64,000 bases of DNA, from the NCBI RefSeq assembly GCF_900086985.1, contig NZ_LT593974.1, forward strand, positions 3,472,001 to 3,536,000, read 5' to 3'. Below are positions 8,697-16,145 of the stretch, piece by piece. Positions within the stretch are counted from its first letter, which is position 1. The number at the start of each line of letters is the position of its first letter. Origin of the DNA: Halomonas sp. HL-93 (lineage in GTDB: Bacteria > Pseudomonadota > Gammaproteobacteria > Pseudomonadales > Halomonadaceae). Both the position numbers and the translations under genes were made by a program. Below the pieces are notes generated by a model. The model was given only the letters and a program-made list of their open reading frames with translations, did no database searches and was not told the origin of the DNA.

Positions 8697-11600
8697 TTCA
8701 CGGCCTCCTGGACGGTGTCGTTATTTTCGCCATCGAGCCAATCGATATGCTTCATTTTGCGCACCAGCACGAACTCATCGCGGTTGGAGCCCACCGTGCC
8801 GTAGTAGTTGAAGCTATAGGAAAGCTGCGCATAGCCACCGATCATGTGGGTGGGTTTGGGACACACGCGGGTCACCGAGTTGTGAATACCGCCACGGGTA
8901 CCGGTGATTTCAGAACCGGGCACGTTCACTTGGCGCTCCTGGGCGTGATACATCATCACCGTGCCCGTTTTGACGCGCTGGCTGACCACGGCGCGGGCGG
9001 CAATCGAGCCGTTGGCGTTGTAGACTTCAAGCCAGTCGTTGTCTTCGATGCCGATTTCGCCGGCATCCGTTTCGGAGAGCCATACCACCGGGCCGCCGCG
9101 GTTCAGCGTCAGCATGAGCAGGTTATCGGAGTAGGTGGAGTGGATCCCCCACTTCTGGTGCGGCGTCAGGAAGTTCAGCGCCTTGCTCTTGAAGCCGTTG
9201 TCTTCGGGAAGCTGGAAGTTTTCCGCTGCCTTGGTATTGATCGGCGGGCGATAGACCAACAGGCTCTCGCCGAAGTCTCGCATCCAGGGGTGATCCTGAT
9301 AGAACTGCTGACGACCGCTTACCGTGCGCCAGGGAATCAACTCGTGGACGTTGGTGTAACCGGCGTTATAGGAAACGTGCTCGTCTTCCAGGCCAGACCA
9401 GGTGGGGCTTGAGATAATCTTGCGCGGCTGGGCGACGATATCGCGGAAACGAATTTTCTCCTCTGCCTTGGGCCGCGCCAAGTGGGTGTGGTCGAGACCG
9501 GTAATCTTGCCAAGCGCGCCCCAGGCCTTAACCGCCACCTGACCGTTGGTTTCTGGCGCAAGTGTCAGCACGGTTTCAGCGGCGTCTATCGCAGACTCAA
9601 TACACGGCCGCCCTTTCGAGGAGCCTGTAAGCTTGCGTTTATTGAGCTTACCCAGTAGTTCTACTTCAGAATCGGTGTTCCAGCTTATGCCTTTGCCACC
9701 ATTTCCGAGTTTCTCAAGCGCCGGGCCCAGCGAAGTAAAGCGCTCATAAGTCTCGGGATAATTGCGCTGAACTTCCATTAGCGCCGGCATCGTTTTCCCA
9801 GGGATAGGGGCGCATTCGCCTTTCTTCCAATCGTTCACGTTAACCTGGGCCAGCTCGCCAGGGGAGTCATGCTGCATAGGGAGTGTAACCAGGTCGGTCT
9901 CTTCCCCCAGGTGGCCCACGCAAGCTTTCGAAAATGCTTTAGCGATGCCCTTGTAAATATCCCAGTCACTACGCGACTCCCATGCAGGATCGGTCGCTGC
10001 CGTTAACGGGTGGATAAACGGGTGCATATCCGAGGTGTTGAGGTCGTTTTTCTCGTACCAGGTCGCCGTGGGCAGCACGATGTCTGAATACAGGCAGGTG
10101 GTCGACATGCGGAAATCCAGCGTTACCAGCAGATCGAGCTTGCCTTCCGGTGCCTCATCGTGCCATGTCACTTCTTCGGGTTTCTGGCCGCCGAAATCGC
10201 CCAGATCTTTGCCTTGAATACCGTGGCGCGTGCCCAGCAGGTACTTCAGCATGTATTCATGCCCCTTGCCGGAGCTGCCAAGCAGGTTGGAGCGCCAGAT
10301 AAACATATTGCGCGGGAAGTTCTGCGGGTTGTCCGGGTCTTCGGCAGCAAAGGACAGCGCACCTTTTTTCAACTGCTCGACGACGTAATCTTTGCTCGAC
10401 ATGCCCGCGGCTTTAGCCGCCTGGGCGATATGCAGCGGATTGGTCGACAGCTGTGGCGCAGAAGGTAGCCAGCCCATGCGCTCGGCACGCACGTTGTAAT
10501 CGATCAGGCTGCCAGTATGCCGCGAGGTATCCGCCAGGGGCGACAGGATCTCCTTGATCTCCAGCTTTTCGTAGCGCCACTGGGAGGAATGGTTGTAGAA
10601 GAAGGAAGTGGAGTTCATGTGGCGTGGCGGGCGTGTCCAGTCTAGGCCGAAGGCTAGCGGTAGCCAACCGGTCTGTGGGCGCAGCTTTTCCTGGCCGACG
10701 TAGTGCGCCCAGCCGCCGCCGCTTTGGCCAATACAGCCGCACATCACCAGCATGTTGATCAGGCCGCGGTAGTTCATGTCCATGTGGTACCAGTGGTTCA
10801 TACCGGCACCCACAATGATCATGCTGCGGCCATTGGTTTTATGGGCGTTGTCAGCAAATTCTCGGGCAATGCGCGTGGCTTGCTCAGCGGAGACCCCGGT
10901 GATCTTCTCTTGCCATGCAGGCGTATACGGCTTGATCTGATCATAAGATGTGGCTCCGTCGTCTTCGCCCGGCTTGCCGAACCCTCGGTCGATCCCGTAG
11001 TTGGCACACATCAGGTCGAAAACGGTCACCGCCAGCACGTCGTTGCCGTCGGCTTTGCTCAGTCGCTTGGCGGGCAGGCAATGGTATAAAAGGTCACCAT
11101 TGTCACCGGCCACGTGGTCGAAGTGCTCGTGCTCGATACCGCCGAAATACGGGAACGCCACGCGGGCCACGGCGTCGTGCTGGCTGGCAAGGCTAAGCAA
11201 GGGCTTGATCTCCCCTCCTTCCGCATCAAGGGGTTCCAGGTTCCACTTGCCCTGGTTGGCTTCGTCTTCGCCCCACCGAAAACCAATCGAGCCCCGCGGC
11301 ACCACTAGCTGATGGCGGGTTTCATCCCACACCAGCGTTTTCCACTCGGGGTTATTGCTCTGCCCCAGGTTGTCGGCAAAGTCGCTGGCGCGTAGCTGGC
11401 GGCCGGGTACCAACGTGCCGTCGGCGCGCTGCTCCAGCTCCACCAGACATGGCATATCGGTATAGCGCCGCACATAATCCGTAAAGTAGGCGCTGGGGTT
11501 TTCCAGGTGAAACTCCTTGAGAATCACATGCCCCATGGCCATGGCAAGCGCCGCATCGGTGCCCTGCTTGGCAGATAACCACTCATCGGTGAGCTTGGAG

Positions 11601-12463
11601 ACTTCCGCATAGTCCGGCGTGATGGAGACGGTCTTGGTGCCCTTGTAGCGTACTTCGGTAAAAAAGTGCGCATCCGGCGTGCGGGTTTGGGGTACGTTGG
11701 AGCCCCAGGCAATGATGTAGCCAGAGTTGTACCAGTCGGCGGACTCGGGCACATCGGTCTGCTCGCCCCAGGTCATCGGCGAGGCAGGTGGTAAATCGCA
11801 GTACCAGTCGTAGAAGCTCATGCACACACCGCCAATCAGCGACAGGTAGCGGCTGCCTGCGGCATAGCTGACCATCGACATGGCGGGAATCGGCGAAAAA
11901 CCGATAATACGGTCAGGACCAAACTGTTTAGCGGTGTACACGTTAGACGCCGCGATCAGCTCGTTAAGCTCGTCCCAGTCAGCCCGCACAAAGCCGCCCA
12001 TGCCGCGTGCCCGCTTGTACTCTTTGGTCTTGGCTGGATCACTGACGATGGACGCCCAGGCTTCTACCGGATCTTTGTTTTCTTCCAACGCGTCACGCCA
12101 CAGCTTAAGCAAGGGCTTTCTTATCAGCGGGTACTTCAAGCGGTTGGCGCTGTACATGTACCAGGAGTAGCTGGCCCCACGGGGGCAGCCGCGAGGCTCA
12201 TGGTTGGGCAGATCGGGGCGGGTGCGCGGGTAATCGGTCTGCTGGGTTTCCCAGGTGACCAAGCCATTTTTGACGTAAATTTTCCAGCTGCAAGAGCCTG
12301 TGCAGTTAACCCCGTGCGTTGATCGCACGACTTTATCGTGCTGCCAGCGTCGACGATAACTGTCTTCCCATTGGCGGTCCTCCTGGCGGACTTCGCCATG
12401 CTCATCGGCAAAGGGCTCTCGCGCTTTGCGAAAAAAGTTCAGCCGGTCAATGAAATGACTCAT
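8693..12463 (-). CDS. narG: Respiratory nitrate reductase alpha subunit, molybdenum catalytic subunit
   Basis: A 1256-residue membrane-bound nitrate reductase catalytic subunit that reduces nitrate to nitrite with a bis-MGD cofactor. The N-terminal cluster ligands are His50, Cys54, Cys58 and Cys93 counted from the initiator Met, the same spacing as in E. coli NarG. The expected Mo-ligand Asp is Asp223 (in WYCDLP). There is no twin-arginine signal, fitting an enzyme that stays on the cytoplasmic side. It is the first gene of narGHJI-ppiC-moeA. The strong ribosome binding site GGAG lies inside an inverted repeat (see the leader feature), which is unusual. Confidence 0.98.
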   Translation of the reverse strand: MSHFIDRLNFFRKAREPFADEHGEVRQEDRQWEDSYRRRWQHDKVVRSTHGVNCTGSCSWKIYVKNGLVTWETQQTDYPRTRPDLPNHEPRGCPRGASYSWYMYSANRLKYPLIRKPLLKLWRDALEENKDPVEAWASIVSDPAKTKEYKRARGMGGFVRADWDELNELIAASNVYTAKQFGPDRIIGFSPIPAMSMVSYAAGSRYLSLIGGVCMSFYDWYCDLPPASPMTWGEQTDVPESADWYNSGYIIAWGSNVPQTRTPDAHFFTEVRYKGTKTVSITPDYAEVSKLTDEWLSAKQGTDAALAMAMGHVILKEFHLENPSAYFTDYVRRYTDMPCLVELEQRADGTLVPGRQLRASDFADNLGQSNNPEWKTLVWDETRHQLVVPRGSIGFRWGEDEANQGKWNLEPLDAEGGEIKPLLSLASQHDAVARVAFPYFGGIEHEHFDHVAGDNGDLLYHCLPAKRLSKADGNDVLAVTVFDLMCANYGIDRGFGKPGEDDGATSYDQIKPYTPAWQEKITGVSAEQATRIAREFADNAHKTNGRSMIIVGAGMNHWYHMDMNYRGLINMLVMCGCIGQSGGGWAHYVGQEKLRPQTGWLPLAFGLDWTRPPRHMNSTSFFYNHSSQWRYEKLEIKEILSPLADTSRHTGSLIDYNVRAERMGWLPSAPQLSTNPLHIAQAAKAAGMSSKDYVVEQLKKGALSFAAEDPDNPQNFPRNMFIWRSNLLGSSGKGHEYMLKYLLGTRHGIQGKDLGDFGGQKPEEVTWHDEAPEGKLDLLVTLDFRMSTTCLYSDIVLPTATWYEKNDLNTSDMHPFIHPLTAATDPAWESRSDWDIYKGIAKAFSKACVGHLGEETDLVTLPMQHDSPGELAQVNVNDWKKGECAPIPGKTMPALMEVQRNYPETYERFTSLGPALEKLGNGGKGISWNTDSEVELLGKLNKRKLTGSSKGRPCIESAIDAAETVLTLAPETNGQVAVKAWGALGKITGLDHTHLARPKAEEKIRFRDIVAQPRKIISSPTWSGLEDEHVSYNAGYTNVHELIPWRTVSGRQQFYQDHPWMRDFGESLLVYRPPINTKAAENFQLPEDNGFKSKALNFLTPHQKWGIHSTYSDNLLMLTLNRGGPVVWLSETDAGEIGIEDNDWLEVYNANGSIAARAVVSQRVKTGTVMMYHAQERQVNVPGSEITGTRGGIHNSVTRVCPKPTHMIGGYAQLSYSFNYYGTVGSNRDEFVLVRKMKHIDWLDGENNDTVQEAVK

Positions 12464-12526
12464 GGTCGATCTCCAGGCTTTTCAAAGGAAAGCAATGTGC
12501 CTGGTGAAAGGCACCTTGGAGATCGA
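12464..12526 (-). promoter_or_regulatory. narG mRNA leader hairpin that covers the ribosome binding site
   Basis: Read on the narG strand, the leader holds TCGATCTCCA (12517-12526) and its exact complement TGGAGATCGA (12466-12475). The second arm contains the GGAG ribosome binding site, seven bases before the ATG. Between them sits a second inverted repeat, GTGCCT / AGGCAC with a six-base loop. The mRNA could fold so that the narG binding site is paired in a ten-base-pair stem. That such a structure regulates translation is inference. Confidence 0.55.
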
Positions 12527-12560
12527 TTCTGGGTGATTAAAACGCCAATATCTGCCCGGT

Positions 12561-12588
12561 TACCTCCATATAACCCACCTCTACCTCT
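12561..12588. promoter_or_regulatory. Possible NarL heptamers in the narG / nnrS gap
   Basis: TACCTCT at 12582-12588 matches the NarL heptamer consensus TACYYMT exactly, and TACCTCC at 12561-12567 differs at the last base. They lie about 100-125 bases upstream of narG and 160-185 upstream of nnrS. Heptamers are short, so chance matches are likely; the location between genes expected to respond to NarL is what supports them. No exact FNR box (TTGAT-N4-ATCAA) was found in this gap. Confidence 0.35.
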
Positions 12589-12635
12589 TAGGTGATAGAT
12601 GGCCGACATCACTGGGGATAGACGCCCGAAATGGC

Positions 12636-12661
12636 TTGCTGATAACGGCTTTTATCAGCAA
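12636..12661. promoter_or_regulatory. 26-base perfect inverted repeat between narG and nnrS
   Basis: Ten-base arms TTGCTGATAA and TTATCAGCAA flank the spacer CGGCTT with no mismatch. The element is about 85 bases upstream of nnrS and 175 upstream of narG. It could be an operator shared by the divergent genes or form a hairpin in an nnrS leader. There is no T-run after it, so it is not a convincing terminator. The arms are not FNR-spaced (ten bases between TGAT and ATCA). Confidence 0.5.
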
Positions 12662-12745
12662 CCCTTGCGGATAAGCACGCACGTTTAAACCGCGAGCAAT
12701 AAGCGCCGTAATTCCATAAAACGTCCTGTCTTAATAGGTGCCACC

Positions 12746-13951
12746 ATGGCCGTTCCCTCCCTTTCCCAACGCTTACCGCTGATGCGTCTGGCGTTTCGAC
12801 CTTTCTTTTGGTTTGGCGCGTTATTCAGTGTACTCGCCATGCTCGTATGGCTTGGCTTTTGGCACGGGAATGTTTGGCTCTCGCCCCATGGTGGAATGTT
12901 GTGGTGGCACCAACATGAAATGCTGTTTGGTTTTGGCAGCGCCATTATCGCGGGTTTTTTACTGACAGCCGTACAAAACTGGACAGGCCGGCCTAGCCTT
13001 TCTGGCTGGCCACTACTGGCTTTGTTGATCATTTGGCTGACCGCACGGATTCTTATTGCCTTCGCCTACCTGCCTGGATGGCTAATCCTGCTAGTGGATG
13101 CGGCGTTTTTACCGCTAGTGGCACTGGCCATGGCGAAACGCGTCATTGCCGTTCGCATGTGGCGCAACCTGATGTTCGTTCCAGTGCTCCTGGCGTTAGC
13201 CGTCGCCAATATCTCGATGCACATGGCTGTTATCAATCCCGGCGCTATCAACAACAGCGCGCTTTTCATACGTGAAGCAAGCCATTTTGCCATGCTGGTT
13301 ATTACCCTGCTTATGGTGCTGCTGGGCGGGCGTATGATTCCATTTTTTACATCCCGAAAATTGGGATTTGACCAGCCAGCGCGCTATCGCCTACTGGAGC
13401 TAGCCAGCATCGGCACCCTGGCGGCAATCGTCATCTTGCAGGCGGTGAGCCTACTTAGTGATCTACGCGCCAATAAGCTGATGGCGGCGCTAATGTTGAT
13501 AGCTGCCGTGAGCAATGCCTGGCGCTTAAGCCATTGGCAAGGATGGAGAAGCTTTCGGGAACCACTTCTTTGGGGGCTACATGCCAGCTACGCATTTATC
13601 CCTTTAGGGCTAGTAATGTGGGCTTGGCAATTGATATCGGGGCAGCACGTCGAAAGCGCCCTTCATGCGCTAGCCATTGGCAGTATGGGCACCATGATCT
13701 TGGCGATGATGGCAAGAGTCTCACTCGGCCACACCGGCCGCCCTATCCAAACATTACCTGGTATAGGGGTAGCGCTGACTGTACTACTTTTAGCGGCGCT
13801 GCTTCGCTCGGTGTGGCTGGTGTTATTTCCTTACTCAAACCAATGGGTGTACAGCATCGTGATCATCGCCTGGTGCATTAGCTATTTGATATTTCTGCTG
13901 CACTATACCGTACCGCTTTTCACTGCCCGGGCTGACGGCAACGATGGTTAA
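12746..13951 (+). CDS. nnrS: NnrS family membrane protein
   Basis: A 401-residue polytopic membrane protein of the NnrS family, with about twelve hydrophobic segments. The family's first segment signature (RLAFRPFFWFGALFS) and the HQHEMLFGFGSAIIAGFLLTA motif with its histidines are present, as are GRMIPFFTS and the C-terminal MARVSLGHTGRP. NnrS is a haem- and copper-containing protein linked with nitric oxide stress in denitrifiers and nitrate respirers; the biochemical activity is not firmly known. It diverges from narG, consistent with handling NO formed from nitrite. A SirB2-like gene follows 42 bases downstream. Confidence 0.92.
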   Translation: MAVPSLSQRLPLMRLAFRPFFWFGALFSVLAMLVWLGFWHGNVWLSPHGGMLWWHQHEMLFGFGSAIIAGFLLTAVQNWTGRPSLSGWPLLALLIIWLTARILIAFAYLPGWLILLVDAAFLPLVALAMAKRVIAVRMWRNLMFVPVLLALAVANISMHMAVINPGAINNSALFIREASHFAMLVITLLMVLLGGRMIPFFTSRKLGFDQPARYRLLELASIGTLAAIVILQAVSLLSDLRANKLMAALMLIAAVSNAWRLSHWQGWRSFREPLLWGLHASYAFIPLGLVMWAWQLISGQHVESALHALAIGSMGTMILAMMARVSLGHTGRPIQTLPGIGVALTVLLLAALLRSVWLVLFPYSNQWVYSIVIIAWCISYLIFLLHYTVPLFTARADGNDG

Positions 13952-13993
13952 GGAGATCGATGGTGGTTGGCCATTAAGCGACAGGAGAACAAC

Positions 13994-14371
13994 GTGGTAG
14001 AACATTATGTATTACTTAAGCATCTTCATATCTCGGCGGCCTATGCAACCCTGGCTTTTTTTATCCTGCGAGCATATTGGTCAGTGCAAGAACGACGAGT
14101 GCTTCAGGCGCAGTGGGTCAAAGTAGTGCCCCACATTATTGATACGGCTCTGCTGGCATTGGGAGTTACGCTTGCCGTTACGCTCAACTTTTGGCCACTA
14201 CCGGGCTGGCTAAGCGCTAAAATTGCCGCGTTGGTGATCTACATTTTGCTGGGCACGGTCGCCATCAAGCGTGGCAAAACGCCAAAGATACGCGCCGGAG
14301 CGGCGGTTGCCGCGGTCATCGTGTTTATCTATATCCTGGCTGTCGCGACACACCGTACGCCGTTCTTTTAA
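13994..14371 (+). CDS. SirB2-family small membrane protein
   Basis: A 125-residue protein with four hydrophobic segments. The start is most likely the GTG at 13994, which follows CAGGAG at a good distance; a longer frame from 13967 lacks such a site. The N-terminal LLKHLHISAAYATLAFFILR, a mid-region Pro-His-Ile-Ile-Asp and a C-terminal IYILAVATHR match the SirB2 family. The function of SirB2 proteins is not established; they are often found next to nnrS and nitrate genes, so a redox or NO-related membrane role is likely but inferred. It is probably cotranscribed with nnrS. Confidence 0.8.
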   Translation: MVEHYVLLKHLHISAAYATLAFFILRAYWSVQERRVLQAQWVKVVPHIIDTALLALGVTLAVTLNFWPLPGWLSAKIAALVIYILLGTVAIKRGKTPKIRAGAAVAAVIVFIYILAVATHRTPFF

Positions 14372-14405
14372 GCTACAGAGAGATCAGGCCTGGTTAGAGA
14401 AGAGA

Positions 14406-14834
14406 CTAGCGCGGAGTGCCAGGGTCAACATGCGCCCAGCAAGGTGGTGAAGAAGGTTCGCTATCAAGCCTATCCTCTTTCGCAAGCGCAGCGAGCAGTT
14501 GCTCTCTCAGCACCGGGAGGTGCGAAGCCTCAATACGACGGCTAGCCGTGAGCAGCGTTAATGTGCCTTCGCGGGCATAACGCATTAGCGGTAGTAGGGC
14601 ATCCGGATGCTCCGCTAACTCCATGCGGTACTGCTCTATAAAGTCAGCCAGGCTGATGGTCTGCTGGTGATAGCGACGACGTAGCTCCGTCGAGGGTGAC
14701 GCATCCCGGTACCATTCTATTAGCTCAAGCGCGCTACGTGGCTTACCGCGAGGCCACAGCCGGTCTACCAAAACACGGGCACCATCACTTTCCTCAATAG
14801 GCGCATATACGCGCTTCAATTCAATCTGATACAT
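14406..14834 (-). CDS. DUF488 family protein (YeaO-like)
   Basis: A 142-residue cytoplasmic protein. The core (LKRVYAPIEESDGARVLVDR then LWPRG at residues 6-31, followed by IEWYRDASPSTELRRRYHQ) is the signature of the DUF488/YeaO family, whose function is unknown. The C-terminal 20 residues are Ser/Pro-rich and unlike the family. The gene is convergent with the SirB2-like gene (34 bases between stops) and is preceded by a MarR gene on the same strand, 70 bases upstream. Confidence 0.82.
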   Translation of the reverse strand: MYQIELKRVYAPIEESDGARVLVDRLWPRGKPRSALELIEWYRDASPSTELRRRYHQQTISLADFIEQYRMELAEHPDALLPLMRYAREGTLTLLTASRRIEASHLPVLREQLLAALAKEDRLDSEPSSPPCWAHVDPGTPR

Positions 14835-14904
14835 CGGATCCTCCCATTGAGCGCTACCGAGACAGGGGGCAAAAAAAGCGGCGCCAATGCGTCAACATCC
14901 ATCG

Positions 14905-15321
14905 CTAAGCTTTGTTCCCCCAGGCAGGAAAGGCCATATCCTTTTGCAGGAGCTGAAGCTCTGGCTGATGCTCCGCGGCAATTTGGCTCACCAACTCTGC
15001 TCCTTTTGCGGTCAGGTGCACTTCTATCTGACGCCGATCCTCACGCCCCTGGCAGCGTTCCACCAGCTCAAGCTGCTCACAGCGATTGATTAACGCTACC
15101 GTGCCGTGATGTTTGGACTGTAACCGGTCTGCCAACTCGCCAACGGTTGCCCAATTGCGCCCGCGAAAGCCCTGTAAGTGCAACAACAATTGATACTGCA
15201 GTGGGGTCAACCCGTACCGACGGCAGATATCTTCACTATGGCGTAAAAAACAGCGTAGCTGATACCGAAACTGCGAAAGACACTCAAAAGCATGTTTATC
15301 GAGCCTGTATTCTTGGTCCAT
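14905..15321 (-). CDS. MarR-family transcriptional regulator
   Basis: A 138-residue winged-helix regulator. Visible are the helical dimerisation part at the N-terminus, the recognition region (LTPLQYQLLLHLQG, then TVGELADRLQSKHHGTVALINRCEQLELV) and the wing with the Asp-Arg-Arg turn (EDRRQIEVHLTAKGAELV). The effector is unknown. The gene diverges from the YIP1-like gene, and the 132 bases between them contain a near-perfect inverted repeat that could be its own operator. Confidence 0.9.
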   Translation of the reverse strand: MDQEYRLDKHAFECLSQFRYQLRCFLRHSEDICRRYGLTPLQYQLLLHLQGFRGRNWATVGELADRLQSKHHGTVALINRCEQLELVERCQGREDRRQIEVHLTAKGAELVSQIAAEHQPELQLLQKDMAFPAWGNKA

Positions 15322-15393
15322 GGTGCCTACCCACTCCTTATCGTACGTAATACTGTCGGCTTGACAGCCAGCTTGACGACATCTAAATATAAA

Positions 15394-15410
15394 ATATCAC
15401 TGCATGATAT
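15394..15410. promoter_or_regulatory. Candidate MarR operator between divergent genes
   Basis: ATATCA and TGATAT form a 17-base inverted repeat with a five-base centre, set in AT-rich DNA between the divergent MarR gene (start 15321) and the YIP1-like gene (start 15454). Size and symmetry fit MarR-type operators. Binding is inferred. Confidence 0.4.
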
Positions 15411-15453
15411 AAATAACCAAACGTCGTTAGTACGATTAGGGTGGGAGAGAAAA

Positions 15454-16020
15454 ATGAAACCATTAACGTGGATGAAAATGCCGTTTAGCCATGAGATTGG
15501 CTGGCGAGACCTGAAAGAACGCGCACCCTCGATTCCGGCGCTGGCATGGTGCGTGGTGTTGCCGATGTCTCTATTGCCTCCCGTCATGGTCTACTTTGCA
15601 GGCACCCATTACGGCGATAACTTCATGATGGGATTTGCAGACCGGGAGTGGCGGTTTATTACCACTATTTTGTTCCTGGCTGAATTGCTTACTTTTTTTG
15701 TAATGGGCTGGATTATTCATGCTGTCGTTAATGGAACCGAGCAACTATCCATCAGTTATCAAGATGCCTACTTGCTTGCTGCATTGGCCCCATTGCCCCT
15801 ATGGTTGTCTGCGCTCGCACTCTGGGTACCCAACCTGATATTCAACGTTTTGGTGGCTCTCACTGCGCTGGGTATTTCATGTAGCTTGATTTACCAGGGA
15901 CTACAGGCGCTTTGCACGCGCAAGGACTATGATGTAGCCACCATTTCCGCTACATATACCATCATGTCGGCCGGCATTCTTGGCTGGGGTGTTTTGCTAG
16001 CCGTTATTTGGGCGTATTAA
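15454..16020 (+). CDS. YIP1-family multi-pass membrane protein
   Basis: A 188-residue membrane protein with about five hydrophobic segments. The start ATG at 15454 follows GGGAGAG closely; the frame is open further upstream, but that stretch is the gene-free intergenic region. The N-terminal 'W.DLKER.PSIPALAWCVVLPMSLLPPVM' and later 'DAYLLAALAPLPLWLSAL' patterns match the Yip1-like proteins that are common next to nar genes in Halomonas and relatives. The function is unknown. It is divergent from a MarR gene and upstream of narX. Confidence 0.72.
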   Translation: MKPLTWMKMPFSHEIGWRDLKERAPSIPALAWCVVLPMSLLPPVMVYFAGTHYGDNFMMGFADREWRFITTILFLAELLTFFVMGWIIHAVVNGTEQLSISYQDAYLLAALAPLPLWLSALALWVPNLIFNVLVALTALGISCSLIYQGLQALCTRKDYDVATISATYTIMSAGILGWGVLLAVIWAY

Positions 16021-16145
16021 AGCAACGGTCTCATCTTTCTTCGCTTTTCGTTATATTTCCCCCCATAAGAAGTAATATACTTACTACAATTGATTTCGTT
16101 AGACGATCAACTCGCCAAGCCTTTCTTCAACCCTCTGGGAGCGAC

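Noticed and set aside
8747..9412. Long open frame (221 codons) on the strand opposite narG
   Set aside because: It lies fully inside narG, has no family likeness and is explained by the codon bias of the real gene.
16090..16110. TTGAT...ATCAA pair upstream of narX as an FNR box
   Set aside because: The halves are 11 bases apart; FNR needs four.
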